Under the pieces are notes generated by a model, which worked only from the letters and a program-made list of their open reading frames with translations, ran no database searches and was not told where the DNA came from. From JACCZX01 sp963807155 (GTDB lineage Bacteria > Pseudomonadota > Gammaproteobacteria > Burkholderiales > Burkholderiaceae_F): 64,000 bases of DNA. The position numbers were made by a program, and so were the translations under genes. The stretch spans positions 124,001 to 188,000 of the forward strand of contig CAWEAZ010000023.1 in assembly GCA_963807155.1 (NCBI GenBank). Direction: 5' to 3'. Below, in pieces: positions 9,712 through 19,238 of the stretch; the stretch's first letter is position 1; each line of letters opens with the position of its first letter.

Positions 9712-11115
9712 ATGTCGAGTCCCGCACCCCGTCCCTCCAAGTCCAGGCAGCCTGTGGCGGCCGCTGCTCCCGCCGCGGAAGCGCGCCCGCGCGCGCGGTT
9801 GATCGATCTGCCGCGACTGCGGAATGCAGAGCCGTCGCAGCGCCTGCAGCTGATCGCCGTCACTGCTGTCACGGTGCTTTGGTTTGCGTTCACCGTGTGG
9901 GCTTCGTCGTTCTACTTTGATGCGCTGGCGAATGCCGTTGGGCTCGCTGCCGCGATCTTCTTCATCGGCGGCCTCGCACTGGTGCCGAGCGTGATGAACA
10001 TGTTCGTCGTGGTGAGCTTGCTGACGGATCGTCGCCCGCCGCGTCGCGCGCTCGCCAAGTATCCGGCGTTGTCGGTGCTGATGTACGTGCGCGACCAGGG
10101 GCAATCGATTGCCGAGACGATTGAAAGCATCCGCCGCCAGGAGTATCCAGGACCCTTCGAGGTCATCTTGATCGATGACGCCTCGACCGATCACACAGCG
10201 CACATCGTGCGCGGCATGGGTTACCGATGGATCAAGGTGCTGCGCCAGACCAAGGGTCGCGGCAAAGCGGCGGCACTTAACCGTGCGCTCGAAACGGCGC
10301 AGCACGATCTGATCGTCACGCTCGACGCGGATGCGATCCTGTTTGGCGATGCGCTGTGGAGCATGGTGGAACGCTATGTCGCCTCCGAAAAAGACGTGCG
10401 AGCAATCTCCGGCTGCGTGCTCGTCCGCAACTCGCGCGAAAACTGGCTAACCCGTGCCCAGGAGTGGGACTACTTTCACGGACTGGCTTCGATGAAGCGA
10501 CTGCAGTCGCAGTACCAAGGGACGGTCGTCGCCGAAGCGGCGTTCACAATTTATGACCGCGCGGTGCTCAAGGAAGTGGGTGGCTGGCGTTCCGACGTTG
10601 CGGAAGAGGTCTTGCTGACGTGGGACATGTTGCAGCGAGGTTGGCGCGTTGGCTTTGCCGAGGACGCCTGCTGCTTCATCATTGTCCCTGTGGAATTGAA
10701 AACGTTTGTGCGGCAACGCGTGCGCCACGCCCGCACGACTCTGCGCGCGCTGCGCGAGCTGCCGCCCGCATTGGCCAAGCGGAAGTCCATGCCGTTCGTC
10801 GTCTGGCACCTGCTGTTTCCATGGACCGACCTCGCGTTCACGCTGGGCTTCGTTCCGGGCGCTGTTCTGTGCGTGGTGTACAGCAGCAACCTGTTGATGG
10901 GATCGATGGCGGTGACACTGCTGCCAGCCGTACTGCTGATGAATGTCGCAATCTTCTTCGTGATGCGCTCGATGTTCCACGCTCACGGGCTGAAGATCCG
11001 GCGCAATGTCGGCGGCCTGATCGTCTACATATTTGGTTACAGCCTGCTGCTGCAACCCGCGCGTGCGATGGGTTATCTGATGGGCTTGATGCGCCCGCGC
11101 ACAAAGAAGGCCTAA
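9712..11115 (+). CDS. Family 2 glycosyltransferase, membrane-bound
   Basis: From the ATG at 9712 (preceded by GAAAGCGG) the protein has 467 aa. It has a proline-rich N-terminus, two TM helices (about 50-110), the GT-A domain with VILIDDASTDHT and LIVTLDADAI (nucleotide and metal-binding Asp), an AEEVLLTWDMLQRGWRV acceptor region, and a RQRVRHAR motif in the place of QxxRW, then further TM helices. This is the architecture of processive polysaccharide synthases such as PgaC or cellulose-synthase-like enzymes. A TTG at 9619 in the same frame is a less likely start. No partner polysaccharide genes are nearby. Confidence 0.8.
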   Translation: MSSPAPRPSKSRQPVAAAAPAAEARPRARLIDLPRLRNAEPSQRLQLIAVTAVTVLWFAFTVWASSFYFDALANAVGLAAAIFFIGGLALVPSVMNMFVVVSLLTDRRPPRRALAKYPALSVLMYVRDQGQSIAETIESIRRQEYPGPFEVILIDDASTDHTAHIVRGMGYRWIKVLRQTKGRGKAAALNRALETAQHDLIVTLDADAILFGDALWSMVERYVASEKDVRAISGCVLVRNSRENWLTRAQEWDYFHGLASMKRLQSQYQGTVVAEAAFTIYDRAVLKEVGGWRSDVAEEVLLTWDMLQRGWRVGFAEDACCFIIVPVELKTFVRQRVRHARTTLRALRELPPALAKRKSMPFVVWHLLFPWTDLAFTLGFVPGAVLCVVYSSNLLMGSMAVTLLPAVLLMNVAIFFVMRSMFHAHGLKIRRNVGGLIVYIFGYSLLLQPARAMGYLMGLMRPRTKKA

Positions 11116-11123
11116 AGGCCTTC
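11106..11123. terminator. Hairpin overlapping the stop of the glycosyltransferase gene
   Basis: GAAGGCCT-AA-AGGCCTTC is a perfect 8-bp inverted repeat that includes the TAA stop. A second one, CTAGCCG-CA-CGGCTAG, follows at 11137-11152. They lie between two convergent genes, so a bidirectional terminator is plausible, but there is no clear T-run. Confidence 0.35.
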
Positions 11124-11174
11124 CCGCTACCCGGTACTAGCCGCACGGCTAGCGCATCGATTCAACTCGGAAAC

Positions 11175-12153
11175 TTAGAACTCGCTCGCGAGGCCCGCCA
11201 AGGGCTCTCCGCGAGCCCAGCGGCTGAGATTACTCAGGAACATGCGCGCGACGCGCTCTCGGTTGCCGTCGGAAAAACCGGCGCTGTGAGGCGTGACGAT
11301 CACATTGGGAAGTGTCCACAACGGAGAGCTTGACGGCAGCGGCTCGTGCGCGAAGACATCGAGGTACGCGCCGGCGAGAGCGCCGCTGCTAAGCGCGGCA
11401 ATCAGTGCGTCCTCGTCGACAACGTCACCGCGGGCCACGTTGACTACGTGGGCCCCGCGCGGCAGCAGCGCGAGCGCCGCCGCGTCAACAAGAAAGCGCG
11501 TTTCCGCGCTGAGCGGGCAGCACAGCACCAGCCAGTCCGCTTGCGGCAGCAGCTGATGAAGCTGCGGGTACTGCACTGTCGGAATGTCCGCACCCGCCGA
11601 CAGTGATGACTGACGCGCGACTGCGACTCGCAGACCGAGTGCCTGAAGCAGTGCACCGATCCGCTGCCCGATCGGGCCCCAGCCGACGACAACCGCCGAC
11701 TGCCCTTCCAGGTCGCGCGGGACTCCGGACGCGAACAGCGGCGCCCAGCGCCGCTCACGCTGCGCGTCCAGCAACAATGGCAGGCGGCGCGCGAGCGCGA
11801 GGATCCCCGCTAACGCGCTGACAGCCACCACCGGAGCGTTCGCGCCGGAAGAAGTGGTGACCTGCACGCCGCGTTCGCGCCAATGTCACGTAGACAGGCC
11901 GGTCGGCTCCCGCCGAATGCACATGCACCCATTGCAGGCTGGGCGCCGCGAGCAGTGCGTCGTAGAACACCTGCGTCGCTGGCTGCACCTCGTGTTTGGT
12001 GGACAGACCGGTGACGTCGCGTGAAACGAAGGCAACGTCGAAGTCCGTTCCCGTGTCCCCCGGTGCGACAGGGATCCACGACGCACCGCCGAGCGCGTCG
12101 CTCACGCGGGCAGAGAGGTCGCGCGCCGCTGAAGATGAGAGCAGCAGACGCAA
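11175..12153 (-). pseudogene. D-2-hydroxyacid dehydrogenase, frameshifted once
   Basis: The N-terminal part (likely TTG start at 12153, RLLLSSSAARDLSARVSDAL) and the C-terminal part are in different frames, joined near 11880 (RERGVQVTTSSGANAPVV). The C-terminal part has the NAD fold SAVVVGWGPIGQRIGALLQ, then HVVNVARGDVVDEDALIAAL, YLDVFAHEPLP and NVIVTPHSAGFS with catalytic His. It lies 26 bases downstream of a Bug receptor gene in the leftward operon with the class II aldolase. It is a different paralogue from the one at 5800-6776. One lost base explains the split. Confidence 0.8.
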
Positions 12154-12179
12154 CGGCCTCGCGGCGTTGCCCGCGCTCG

Positions 12180-13163
12180 TTACTCGGCGGTCGCCTTCGA
12201 GTCTCGCACGATGACCTTCCACTTCTCGTACTCCTTCTGCACGAACTGGGCAAACTGTTCGGGCGTGCCACCGGCCGGGTCGGCGCCCTCGCGGATCATC
12301 TGCGCTTCGAGCGAAGGCAGCACTTCGTTGACGGCCTTGTTCAACTCGGCGATCACATTTTGCGGCGTGCCCTTCGGCGCGAAGAAGCCGAACCACGAGC
12401 CCGCCTCGAATCCGGGGAAGGTCTTTTCCGAGACGGTGGGAACGTCGGGCAGCGCGCGCGAGCGCTGAACGCTGGTGACAGCCAGCGCGCGCAGCTTGCC
12501 AGCCTGAATGTGCTGGATGACGGACGGAATCGTCGCGAACATGAACTGCACGCGACCGGTCAGCAAATCGTTGAGCGCGTCGGCGCCCTTGTAAGGAACG
12601 TGCACGGTGTCAGCGCCGGTGCGCTGGGTCAGCATGAAACCGGAAAGGTGCGACGAGGTGCCGATGCCGGTGGAGCCGTAGTTGAGCTTGCCCGGGTTGG
12701 CCTTCATGTACGTAATGAATTCGTCCAGCGTGTTGGCTGGCACCGATGGATGCACCACGAGGACGTTCGGGACATCGGCGATCTTCACGATCGGCACGAG
12801 GTCCACCAGCGGATTGATGTTCAGCTTCTTGTACAGCGACGGGTTGACTGCGATCGGCCCGACGGAGTTGACGATCAGCGTGTAGCCATCGGGAGTTGCG
12901 CGTGCGGCCAGCTCGGTGCCGATGTTGCCGCCGCCACCCGGCTTGTTGTCGACGACGAACTGCTGCTTCAGCCGCTCGGACAGCTTCTGGCTCACACCGC
13001 GCGTGAGGATGTCGGTCGTGCCGCCGGCCGTGAAGGCGACCAGTACGCGGACCGGACGATTCGGATAGTCACTCGTCTGCGCGGAGGCAGGAGCGGTGGC
13101 GACGCAGGCTGCAGCCATCGCTACAAAGGTATGGCAGCGCATGCTGCGGATAGGCCAGTTCAT
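12180..13163 (-). CDS. Bug-family tripartite tricarboxylate receptor
   Basis: This 327-aa protein has a signal peptide (about 1-28, ending ASA-QT), then YPNRPVRVLVAFTAGGTTDI, VVDNKPGGGGNIGTELAA, PDGYTLIVNSVGPIAVNPSL and a C-terminal PAGGTPEQFAQFVQKEYEKW, all typical of Bug receptors. It is in a leftward operon between a class II aldolase gene and a 2-hydroxyacid dehydrogenase gene, which suggests its ligand is a hydroxyacid or related carboxylate handled by those enzymes. No membrane transporter subunits adjoin it. Confidence 0.92.
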   Translation of the reverse strand: MNWPIRSMRCHTFVAMAAACVATAPASAQTSDYPNRPVRVLVAFTAGGTTDILTRGVSQKLSERLKQQFVVDNKPGGGGNIGTELAARATPDGYTLIVNSVGPIAVNPSLYKKLNINPLVDLVPIVKIADVPNVLVVHPSVPANTLDEFITYMKANPGKLNYGSTGIGTSSHLSGFMLTQRTGADTVHVPYKGADALNDLLTGRVQFMFATIPSVIQHIQAGKLRALAVTSVQRSRALPDVPTVSEKTFPGFEAGSWFGFFAPKGTPQNVIAELNKAVNEVLPSLEAQMIREGADPAGGTPEQFAQFVQKEYEKWKVIVRDSKATAE

Positions 13164-13190
13164 GTTGTTCTCTCCTGAAATAACTCGGTG

Positions 13191-13974
13191 TCAGTCGCGA
13201 TAACTGGGATCGATGCGGTCGAGCTTGCGCAGCAGGGCAGCCCACTCCATCAGGCCATACGGACGTCGCGTACCGGGCTGGTAGTTGTTCCAAGTTTCCT
13301 CCAGCACTTTCTGCGGCACCTTCGCGCAGCTCCGTGTTGCACGACATGGCCGCGATCTGCGAGCGGCAGGCGAGCTCAAGACGATGCGTCCAGTTGAACG
13401 CTTCGCCGGCAGTGCGGCCGACAACGAGCGCACCGTGGTTGCGCAGGATCAAGGCTTCGCCGCTGCCGAGGTCGCGGACGAGCGACTCCTTCTCGGCCTC
13501 ATTCAGCGCCACGCCCTCGTACTCGTGATAGCCAATCTTCAGAAAGCGCATCGCGGTCTGCGTAATCGGCAGCAGCCCGCAGTCGAGCGATGAAACGGCC
13601 ATCGAGGCCCAACTGTGCGTGTGGATCACGCAGCCGACTTCGTGACGCGCCTCGTGCACTGCGCTGTGGATCACGTAGCCCGCTTTGTTGACGCCGTAGT
13701 TGAGGGCTCCGAAGTCCGGTTGCGACAGGATGTTGCCGGCGAGGTCCAGCTTGATCAGGCACGATGCGGTGATCTCCTCGTACATCATCCCGTAAGGATT
13801 GATCAGGAAAGCTTCCTCTCCCGGCACGCGCACCGAGATGTGATTGGCCATCATGTCCGACATGCCGTAGAGATCGACCAGCCGATAGCACGCGGCCAGG
13901 TCGACACGAGCCTGCCATTCTTCGGAAGAGCATCGGTCCTTCATCGAGGGGATCTGAAGCACGCCGTCACGCAT
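13191..13974 (-). pseudogene. Class II aldolase/adducin family protein, frameshifted near the C-terminus
   Basis: The ATG at 13974 has AGGAG upstream. The frame encodes LVDLYGMSDMMANHISVRVPG, FLINPYGMMYEEITASCLIK, then VIHTHSWASMAVSS with the HxH zinc ligands and ALILRNHGALVVGRT with the third His. Near 13330 the frame breaks; the other frame supplies the proper end VPQKVLEETWNNYQPGTRRP to the stop at 13191. The family includes sugar-phosphate aldolases, epimerases and decarboxylases. It heads the leftward operon, divergent from the dehydrogenase operon 88 bases away. Confidence 0.85.
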
Positions 13975-14062
13975 TCGAATTTCTCCTGTCCGTCACTCGG
14001 TTCCCAACTGCAAGCGGTTCGGCCGATCGCCAATAAACTCTACCCTCTCACTCAAGCTCGAT

Positions 14063-15142
14063 ATGACATCCACTACTCCGCTGCGCATCGGCATCCTCGA
14101 CGGGGACGACATCGGCCGCGAGATTGTGCCCGCCTCCGTCGAAGTCAGCCGCGCCGCTGCCGAACTGCACGGCGTGGCGATCGACTGGCATCCACTGCCC
14201 ATTGGCGCGCGAGCGCTCGAGACGCACGGCCACACGCTGCCGCCCGAGACGATGGCGACGCTAAAGACACTGGACGGCTGGATCCTCGGGCCCATTGGTC
14301 ATCGCGCCTATCCGAAGGTGCCGAACGCGATCAACCCGCACCCGATCCTGCGCAAGCAGTTCAATCTGTTCGCGAACGTCCGTCCGACGCGCTCGTATCC
14401 CGACATCGGATGCCTGCACGACGGCGTCGACCTGGTGATCGTGCGCGAGAACAACGAGGGCTTCCAGCCCGATCGCAACATGGTCGCTGGCTCCGGCGAA
14501 TTCCGCCCGACGGACGAGGTGACGCTCTCGGTGCGCGTCATCACGCGCACCGGCAGCCGCCGCGTCGCGCGCGCTGCCTTCGAACTTGCGCGCCAGCGGC
14601 GCAAGCACCTCACCTATGTCCACAAGGACACGGTGTTCAAGCTCAGCTGCGGCATGTTCGTCGAAGAGTGCAAGAAGCTCGCGGCCGAATACCCCGATGT
14701 GCTGGTCGACGACGTGATCGTCGACACGTTCGCGATGCGACTCGTACGCGACCCGCAAAGCTTCGACGTCGTGGTGACGACCAACATGTTCGGCGACATC
14801 CTGTCCGACGAGGCGGCAGGCCTGGTCGGTGGTCTCGGCATGGCCCCAGGTCTATGCATCGGTGATGGCGACGTCGCGATGGCGCAGGCGACGCACGGGT
14901 CCGCACCTGACATTGCCGGCCGCGGCATTGCGAACCCGTACGCGATGATCGAGTCCACTCGGCTGATGTTCGAGTGGCTGGGACATAGCCGCGACAACAA
15001 AGGCGCGGTGAAGATGGCGGCGTCGATGTCCCGCGCTACGACCTCGGCGCTGGCCGACGCGCAAGCGCGCACAGGCGATATTCGCGGCAAGGGAAACACC
15101 GCGAGCTTCACGCGGGCGGTGGTGCAGAGTTTGAATGTCTGA
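14063..15142 (+). CDS. Isocitrate/isopropylmalate dehydrogenase family protein (tartrate-dehydrogenase-like)
   Basis: The 359-aa protein shows the decarboxylating beta-hydroxyacid dehydrogenase fold: LRIGILDGDDIGREIVPAS at the start, NLFANVRPTRSYP, DLVIVRENNEGFQPDRN, the TYVHKDTVFKLSCGMF lysine segment, VVTTNMFGDILSDEAAGLVG with metal-binding Asp residues, and ATHGSAPDIAGRGIANPYA. The RENNEG motif and short length fit enzymes acting on tartrate or alkylmalates rather than housekeeping LeuB, and no leucine genes adjoin it. Its last 8 bases overlap the start of the MmgE/PrpD gene. Confidence 0.88.
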   Translation: MTSTTPLRIGILDGDDIGREIVPASVEVSRAAAELHGVAIDWHPLPIGARALETHGHTLPPETMATLKTLDGWILGPIGHRAYPKVPNAINPHPILRKQFNLFANVRPTRSYPDIGCLHDGVDLVIVRENNEGFQPDRNMVAGSGEFRPTDEVTLSVRVITRTGSRRVARAAFELARQRRKHLTYVHKDTVFKLSCGMFVEECKKLAAEYPDVLVDDVIVDTFAMRLVRDPQSFDVVVTTNMFGDILSDEAAGLVGGLGMAPGLCIGDGDVAMAQATHGSAPDIAGRGIANPYAMIESTRLMFEWLGHSRDNKGAVKMAASMSRATTSALADAQARTGDIRGKGNTASFTRAVVQSLNV

Positions 15143-16493
15143 GGCTGATGTCACCGGGCGGTTGGCGCGCTATATGGCGCAGGCGCGTGAGTGCGGCCTT
15201 CCGCCGCACGTGTCGCGCGAAGCCAGACATCGCATTCTCGACACGCTGGCGGCGATGGTGTCGGGATCGCAACTCAAACCCGGCGAGATGGCGATCCGCT
15301 ACGCGCGCGCGCAGGGCGGTGTCGCGGAAGCGTCCGTACTTGCCACCGATATCGTGACCTCTGCGGTAAACGCAGCGCTCGTCAACGGCATGTTCGCGCA
15401 CGCCGACGAGACCGACGACTTCGAACCGGTGACGAAGGCTCATCCCGGCAGCGCGATCGTGCCCGCGGCGCTCGCGATGGCCGAGCGCGATGGCCGATCG
15501 GGAGCAGAGCTGATCGCCGCGGTCACGCTGGGTTACGACGTCTGCTGCCGCTTTCTCCTCGCCCTCGGAGCGGACCACGTGCGAGCGAGTCACCGCAGTG
15601 CCGAGGGCACTAGCTCGACGCTCGGTGCCGTAGCAGCCGCGGCGTCATTGGCCAGGTTGGATGAAAAAGGAATGCGCTATGCGCTTTCGTATGCGGCCCA
15701 GCAGGTTTCGGGTATCTGGAGCTGGGTCCGCGATGCCGAGCACGTCGAGAAGGCGTTCGACTTTTCCGGCATGGGAGCTCGCAACGGTGTCACCGCAGCC
15801 ATCATGGTCCAACTCGGGTTTACAGGAGTCTCTGATGTGCTCGACGGCGAACACAACGCGCTGCAGGCGCTTTCCACCGAGCCGAAACCGGAGGAAATGG
15901 TCGCGGGACTGGGCAGTCGTTTTTTCATCACCGAAACCGCGATCAAGCCTTTCTCTGTCGGCTATCCGATTCAGGCACCCCTCGACGCGTTCCTCACGCT
16001 CGTTCGCGAGCACGGGTTGAACGAGAGCAATGTGGAGCACATCGTCGTCAGCCTTCCGGAGGACGGGGCCCGCGTCGTCAACAACCGTTCGATGCCGGAT
16101 ATCTGCTGCCAGCACATCATCGCGCTGGCATTGGTGGATGGCGGAGTTTCGTTCGAGGATAGTCACTCGTATGAGCGAATGGCGGACCCGAAAGTGCGCG
16201 CCGTGCGCGATCGCGTAGAGCTCATTGCCGATCGGGCGCTGATGGATCGCGCTGCGCCGCGAAGCGGCCGAGTCGAAGTAAAGCTTCGGGACGGTCGTAC
16301 CGTCAGCCACTTCACGCGCCATGCCCCGGGCACAAAGGAAAATCCGCTGGACACGGAGAGCGTGAACAAGAAGGCACGCCTACTGATGGCGCCGGTGCTC
16401 GGCGATGAGCGAACAGAGCAAGTCATCCAGCGCGTGAACGCCCTCGAAGGGCTGGATGATGTGCGCGCGCTGCGCCCATTCCTTGCAGGTTAG
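15135..16493 (+). CDS. MmgE/PrpD family protein
   Basis: The 452-aa protein spans a normal MmgE/PrpD length, with N-terminal RHRILDTLAAMVSGS, NGMFAHADETDDFEPVTKAHPGS and a C-terminal region with FTRHAPGTKENPLD. Members dehydrate 2-methylcitrate (PrpD) or isomerise or cyclise related acids; this one lies outside a prp operon, so the substrate is open. It overlaps the upstream dehydrogenase gene (ATGTCTGA) and is followed by AGGAGG and an oxidoreductase gene, forming a tight operon that ends with a Bug receptor. Confidence 0.9.
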   Translation: MSEADVTGRLARYMAQARECGLPPHVSREARHRILDTLAAMVSGSQLKPGEMAIRYARAQGGVAEASVLATDIVTSAVNAALVNGMFAHADETDDFEPVTKAHPGSAIVPAALAMAERDGRSGAELIAAVTLGYDVCCRFLLALGADHVRASHRSAEGTSSTLGAVAAAASLARLDEKGMRYALSYAAQQVSGIWSWVRDAEHVEKAFDFSGMGARNGVTAAIMVQLGFTGVSDVLDGEHNALQALSTEPKPEEMVAGLGSRFFITETAIKPFSVGYPIQAPLDAFLTLVREHGLNESNVEHIVVSLPEDGARVVNNRSMPDICCQHIIALALVDGGVSFEDSHSYERMADPKVRAVRDRVELIADRALMDRAAPRSGRVEVKLRDGRTVSHFTRHAPGTKENPLDTESVNKKARLLMAPVLGDERTEQVIQRVNALEGLDDVRALRPFLAG

Positions 16494-16503
16494 GAGGACC
16501 GCG

Positions 16504-17490
16504 ATGCAGTCCTACTGGATGCAGATGACCGACACGGAAACCGTGCTCGATTTGCGCGAGACTCCGGTGCCCGAGCCGGGGCCGATGCAGCTGCTGGTGC
16601 GCATGCATGCCGCCGCGCTGAACCGCGGCGAATTTCTGCTTGGCCATGGACTGCACGGCAAGCCCGGAACATGGAAGGCAATCGGCGGTGAAGGTGCCGG
16701 CGAAGTCGTCACCGTCGGCAGCGAAGTCACCGGCTTCAAGCCGGGAGATCGCGTGATGGGTCGTTGCGCCGGTGCGTTTTCAGAGTATGCGTTGATGGAA
16801 GCCGCGGAGGCGATGAGCGTGCCGCCCGGACTTTCGTGGGAACAAGCCGCGAGCATTCCGCTGACCTTCCTGGTCTCATACGACATGCTGGTGCTGCAAG
16901 GCCGCCTGAAGCGCGATGAATGGCTGCTGATCAACGGCGTGTCATCCGGCGTGGGCGTGGCCTCGCTTCAACTGGGCAAAACGCTGGGTGCGCGCGTCAT
17001 CGGCACTTCGGGTTCCGCCGACAAGCTGGCAGCGCTGAAGCCGCTAGGTCTTGACGTGGCTCTGTGTACGCGCAAGCCAGACTTCGCCGCGGCGGTGATG
17101 GACGTGACAGGCCAACACGGCGCGGACTTGATCGTCAACACAGTCGGAGGCACCGTGTTCGCGGAGAACATGCGCGCGCTCGCCTTCGAAGGGCGGCTCG
17201 CCACAGTGGGCTATGTCGATGGCGTGGTGCGTGCCGAGATCGACCTTGAAGCTCTGCATGCAAAGCGCCTGACGCTCTTCGGCGTGTCCAACAAGCTGCG
17301 TACCAAGGCGCAGCGGGCTGCGGCCGTCCCCCGCTTCGTCGCGGAGGTGATGCCGCATTTCGCGGCCGGACGCATTAAGCCGCAGATCGACCAGGTGATG
17401 GACTTCGCGCGGCTGGCGGAGGCCAAGGCGCGCATGGAAGCCGGCACGCACGTAGGGAAGATCATTCTGCGAATGCCGGTCGCATCCTGA
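16504..17490 (+). CDS. Zinc-free medium-chain dehydrogenase, quinone-oxidoreductase-like
   Basis: Starts at the ATG 16504 directly behind the strong site AGGAGG; 328 aa. The N-terminal GroES-like domain includes ETPVPEPGPMQLLVRMHAAALN and GGEGAGEVVTVGSEVTGFKPGDRVMG. The Rossmann part has LLINGVSSGVGVASLQLGKTLG and VIGTSGSADK. No structural-zinc cysteine cluster is present, as in NADPH:quinone oxidoreductases. It probably reduces an enoyl or quinone-like intermediate in the operon's pathway; that role is inference. Confidence 0.88.
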   Translation: MQSYWMQMTDTETVLDLRETPVPEPGPMQLLVRMHAAALNRGEFLLGHGLHGKPGTWKAIGGEGAGEVVTVGSEVTGFKPGDRVMGRCAGAFSEYALMEAAEAMSVPPGLSWEQAASIPLTFLVSYDMLVLQGRLKRDEWLLINGVSSGVGVASLQLGKTLGARVIGTSGSADKLAALKPLGLDVALCTRKPDFAAAVMDVTGQHGADLIVNTVGGTVFAENMRALAFEGRLATVGYVDGVVRAEIDLEALHAKRLTLFGVSNKLRTKAQRAAAVPRFVAEVMPHFAAGRIKPQIDQVMDFARLAEAKARMEAGTHVGKIILRMPVAS

Positions 17491-17516
17491 TATTCAATCG
17501 CAAGAGGAAACAAACA

Positions 17517-18488
17517 ATGAAACGCACGAAACTGATTTTGGCGCTGGCCCTCGGTGCTTTCGCCTGCACAACGTGGGCTCAGTCCGCGGCCTATCCCAAC
17601 AAGCCGATTCGCCTGGTGGTCGGTTTTGCGCCTGCGGGGGCGGCCGACTATGTCGCGCGTGCCATGAGCGATGCCTTCAGCAAAGCACTCGGGCAGCCGG
17701 TGATCGTCGACAACAAGCCGGGCGCCGGCTCGAGCATCGCCGCGGACATCGTCGCCAAGTCACCACCAGACGGGTACACATTGCTGATCGCGAGTCCGAG
17801 CAGCATTTCAGTGAACCCGGCGCTGAATCCCAAGCTGTCGTACAAGCCAGCTGATCTCGCGCCCGTCACGAAGATGACGACGTCGCCACTGGTGCTCGCG
17901 GTCAATCCGAGCACAGGCATCCGCACCGTGCCCGAACTCATTGCCGCCGCCAAGAAGGATCCCGGCAAACTCAACTACTCCTCGTCGGGCAACGGTTCGG
18001 CGCCGCACCTGGGCGCCGCACTTTTCACGCAGCTGACAGGCGCGGAGATGACGCACATCCCCTATCGCGGTGGTGCCTTGGCAATCCAGTCGGTGATGGC
18101 AGGCGACACGCAGGTCACCTTTGGAACATCGCCCTCGGTGCTACCGCAGGTCGGTGGAGGAAGGCTGCGCGCGATCGCCGTCAGCACGCGCGAGCGTTCG
18201 CCGCTGGTGCCCGACCTGCCCGGAATGAAGGAGGCTGGCCTGCCGGAGTACAACCTCGAGTTCTGGTACGGCATGTTCGTGCCCGCCGGCACGCCGCCCG
18301 CGATCGTCAAGAAGATCTACGACGCGACGATCACAGCGATGCAACAGGCGTCGGTCAAAGCTTCGCTGGCGCGCGAGGGCACCGAGGTGTCACTGTCCGA
18401 CTCTCCGGAGAAGTTCGCCAGTTTCCTGGTGGAAGACGGCAAGTTCTGGACGAACCTGGTCAAGAGTGCCAACGTCAAGATCGAATGA
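17517..18488 (+). CDS. Bug-family tripartite tricarboxylate receptor
   Basis: A 323-aa receptor with a clear signal peptide (1-21, ending TWA-QS), YPNKPIRLVVGFAPAGAADY, IVDNKPGAGSSIAADIVA, PPDGYTLLIASPSSISVNPA and THIPYRGGALAIQSVMAGD. AGAGGAAAC precedes the ATG. It closes the rightward operon with the isopropylmalate-type dehydrogenase and MmgE/PrpD, so its ligand is likely the acid those enzymes degrade. It converges on the yaeQ-like gene with only 17 bases between the stops. Confidence 0.92.
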   Translation: MKRTKLILALALGAFACTTWAQSAAYPNKPIRLVVGFAPAGAADYVARAMSDAFSKALGQPVIVDNKPGAGSSIAADIVAKSPPDGYTLLIASPSSISVNPALNPKLSYKPADLAPVTKMTTSPLVLAVNPSTGIRTVPELIAAAKKDPGKLNYSSSGNGSAPHLGAALFTQLTGAEMTHIPYRGGALAIQSVMAGDTQVTFGTSPSVLPQVGGGRLRAIAVSTRERSPLVPDLPGMKEAGLPEYNLEFWYGMFVPAGTPPAIVKKIYDATITAMQQASVKASLAREGTEVSLSDSPEKFASFLVEDGKFWTNLVKSANVKIE

Positions 18489-18505
18489 AGCAGCGGACCG
18501 GGTAG

Positions 18506-19066
18506 TCACTCATACCGTTCTTCCGACGCGCGCTTCAAATGCTGTATTTCGATATGGATGCCTGAGTGGTCTGAGCCTATCCAGGCACTTCCCTCCTGAA
18601 CCGTGCACGACAGTCGCATCGATCGCTGCGCCAGCGCGGCGAGTTGCGATGTTTCATCGGCCGAGACCGCGACCACCTCGAGATTGCGGTTGCGGGCGAG
18701 TGCTTCAGCGTTCTGCTGCCACCACATGTCGAGCTTTCGACCACCGTAGGCGAGCACTACGACACGACCCGCACGCCCACACGCCTTGCGAACGGACCGC
18801 TCATCGGGCAGCCCGACATCGATCCACAGATCGATGGTCCCAGTCGGATCCTTTTGCCACAGATCGGGCTCGTCGTCCGTCGATATTCCGCGCCCAAACT
18901 TAAGGTCGTCATGCGCGTGCAGTGCGAACGCCAGCAAACGTGTCATCAGTCGTTCTTCGGTTTCCGACGGATGGCGCGCCAGCGAGAGGACATGGTCGGC
19001 GTAATAACCTCTCGCGATGTCGGCGATGGAAAGCTCAGCCTTGTAGATCGTGGAACCGAGTGCCAT
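18506..19066 (-). CDS. yaeQ: YaeQ family protein
   Basis: From the ATG at 19066 the protein begins MALGSTIYKAELSIADIARG, the characteristic YaeQ start, followed by LARHPSETEERLMTRLLAFAL, the DLWIDVGLPDERSVRKACGR nuclease-like core and a C-terminal CTVQEGSAWIG. An ATG six codons upstream is a weaker choice. YaeQ has a PD-(D/E)XK-type fold; early claims that it suppresses rfaH defects were not upheld, so its role is open. Monocistronic. Confidence 0.9.
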   Translation of the reverse strand: MALGSTIYKAELSIADIARGYYADHVLSLARHPSETEERLMTRLLAFALHAHDDLKFGRGISTDDEPDLWQKDPTGTIDLWIDVGLPDERSVRKACGRAGRVVVLAYGGRKLDMWWQQNAEALARNRNLEVVAVSADETSQLAALAQRSMRLSCTVQEGSAWIGSDHSGIHIEIQHLKRASEERYE

Positions 19067-19238
19067 TGGATCAGCGTTCAGCAAACAGGGAGTGACAGTG
19101 CATTATGCGAGTGCGCGAGAGCTGGCGGCGGCGCAGTCGTCGTGATGATCGAGCTTCATCTGCTATGTGACCTGACTGTTCGCGGTCGACGTCCAAGCGG
19201 CGCTACATTGCCGTCATCTTCCATCTGAGGCCTGACCG

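Noticed and set aside
12021..13178. A long rightward frame over the Bug receptor gene
   Set aside because: Product is rich in Arg, His and Gly with no domain; it is the antisense shadow of the conserved leftward receptor gene.
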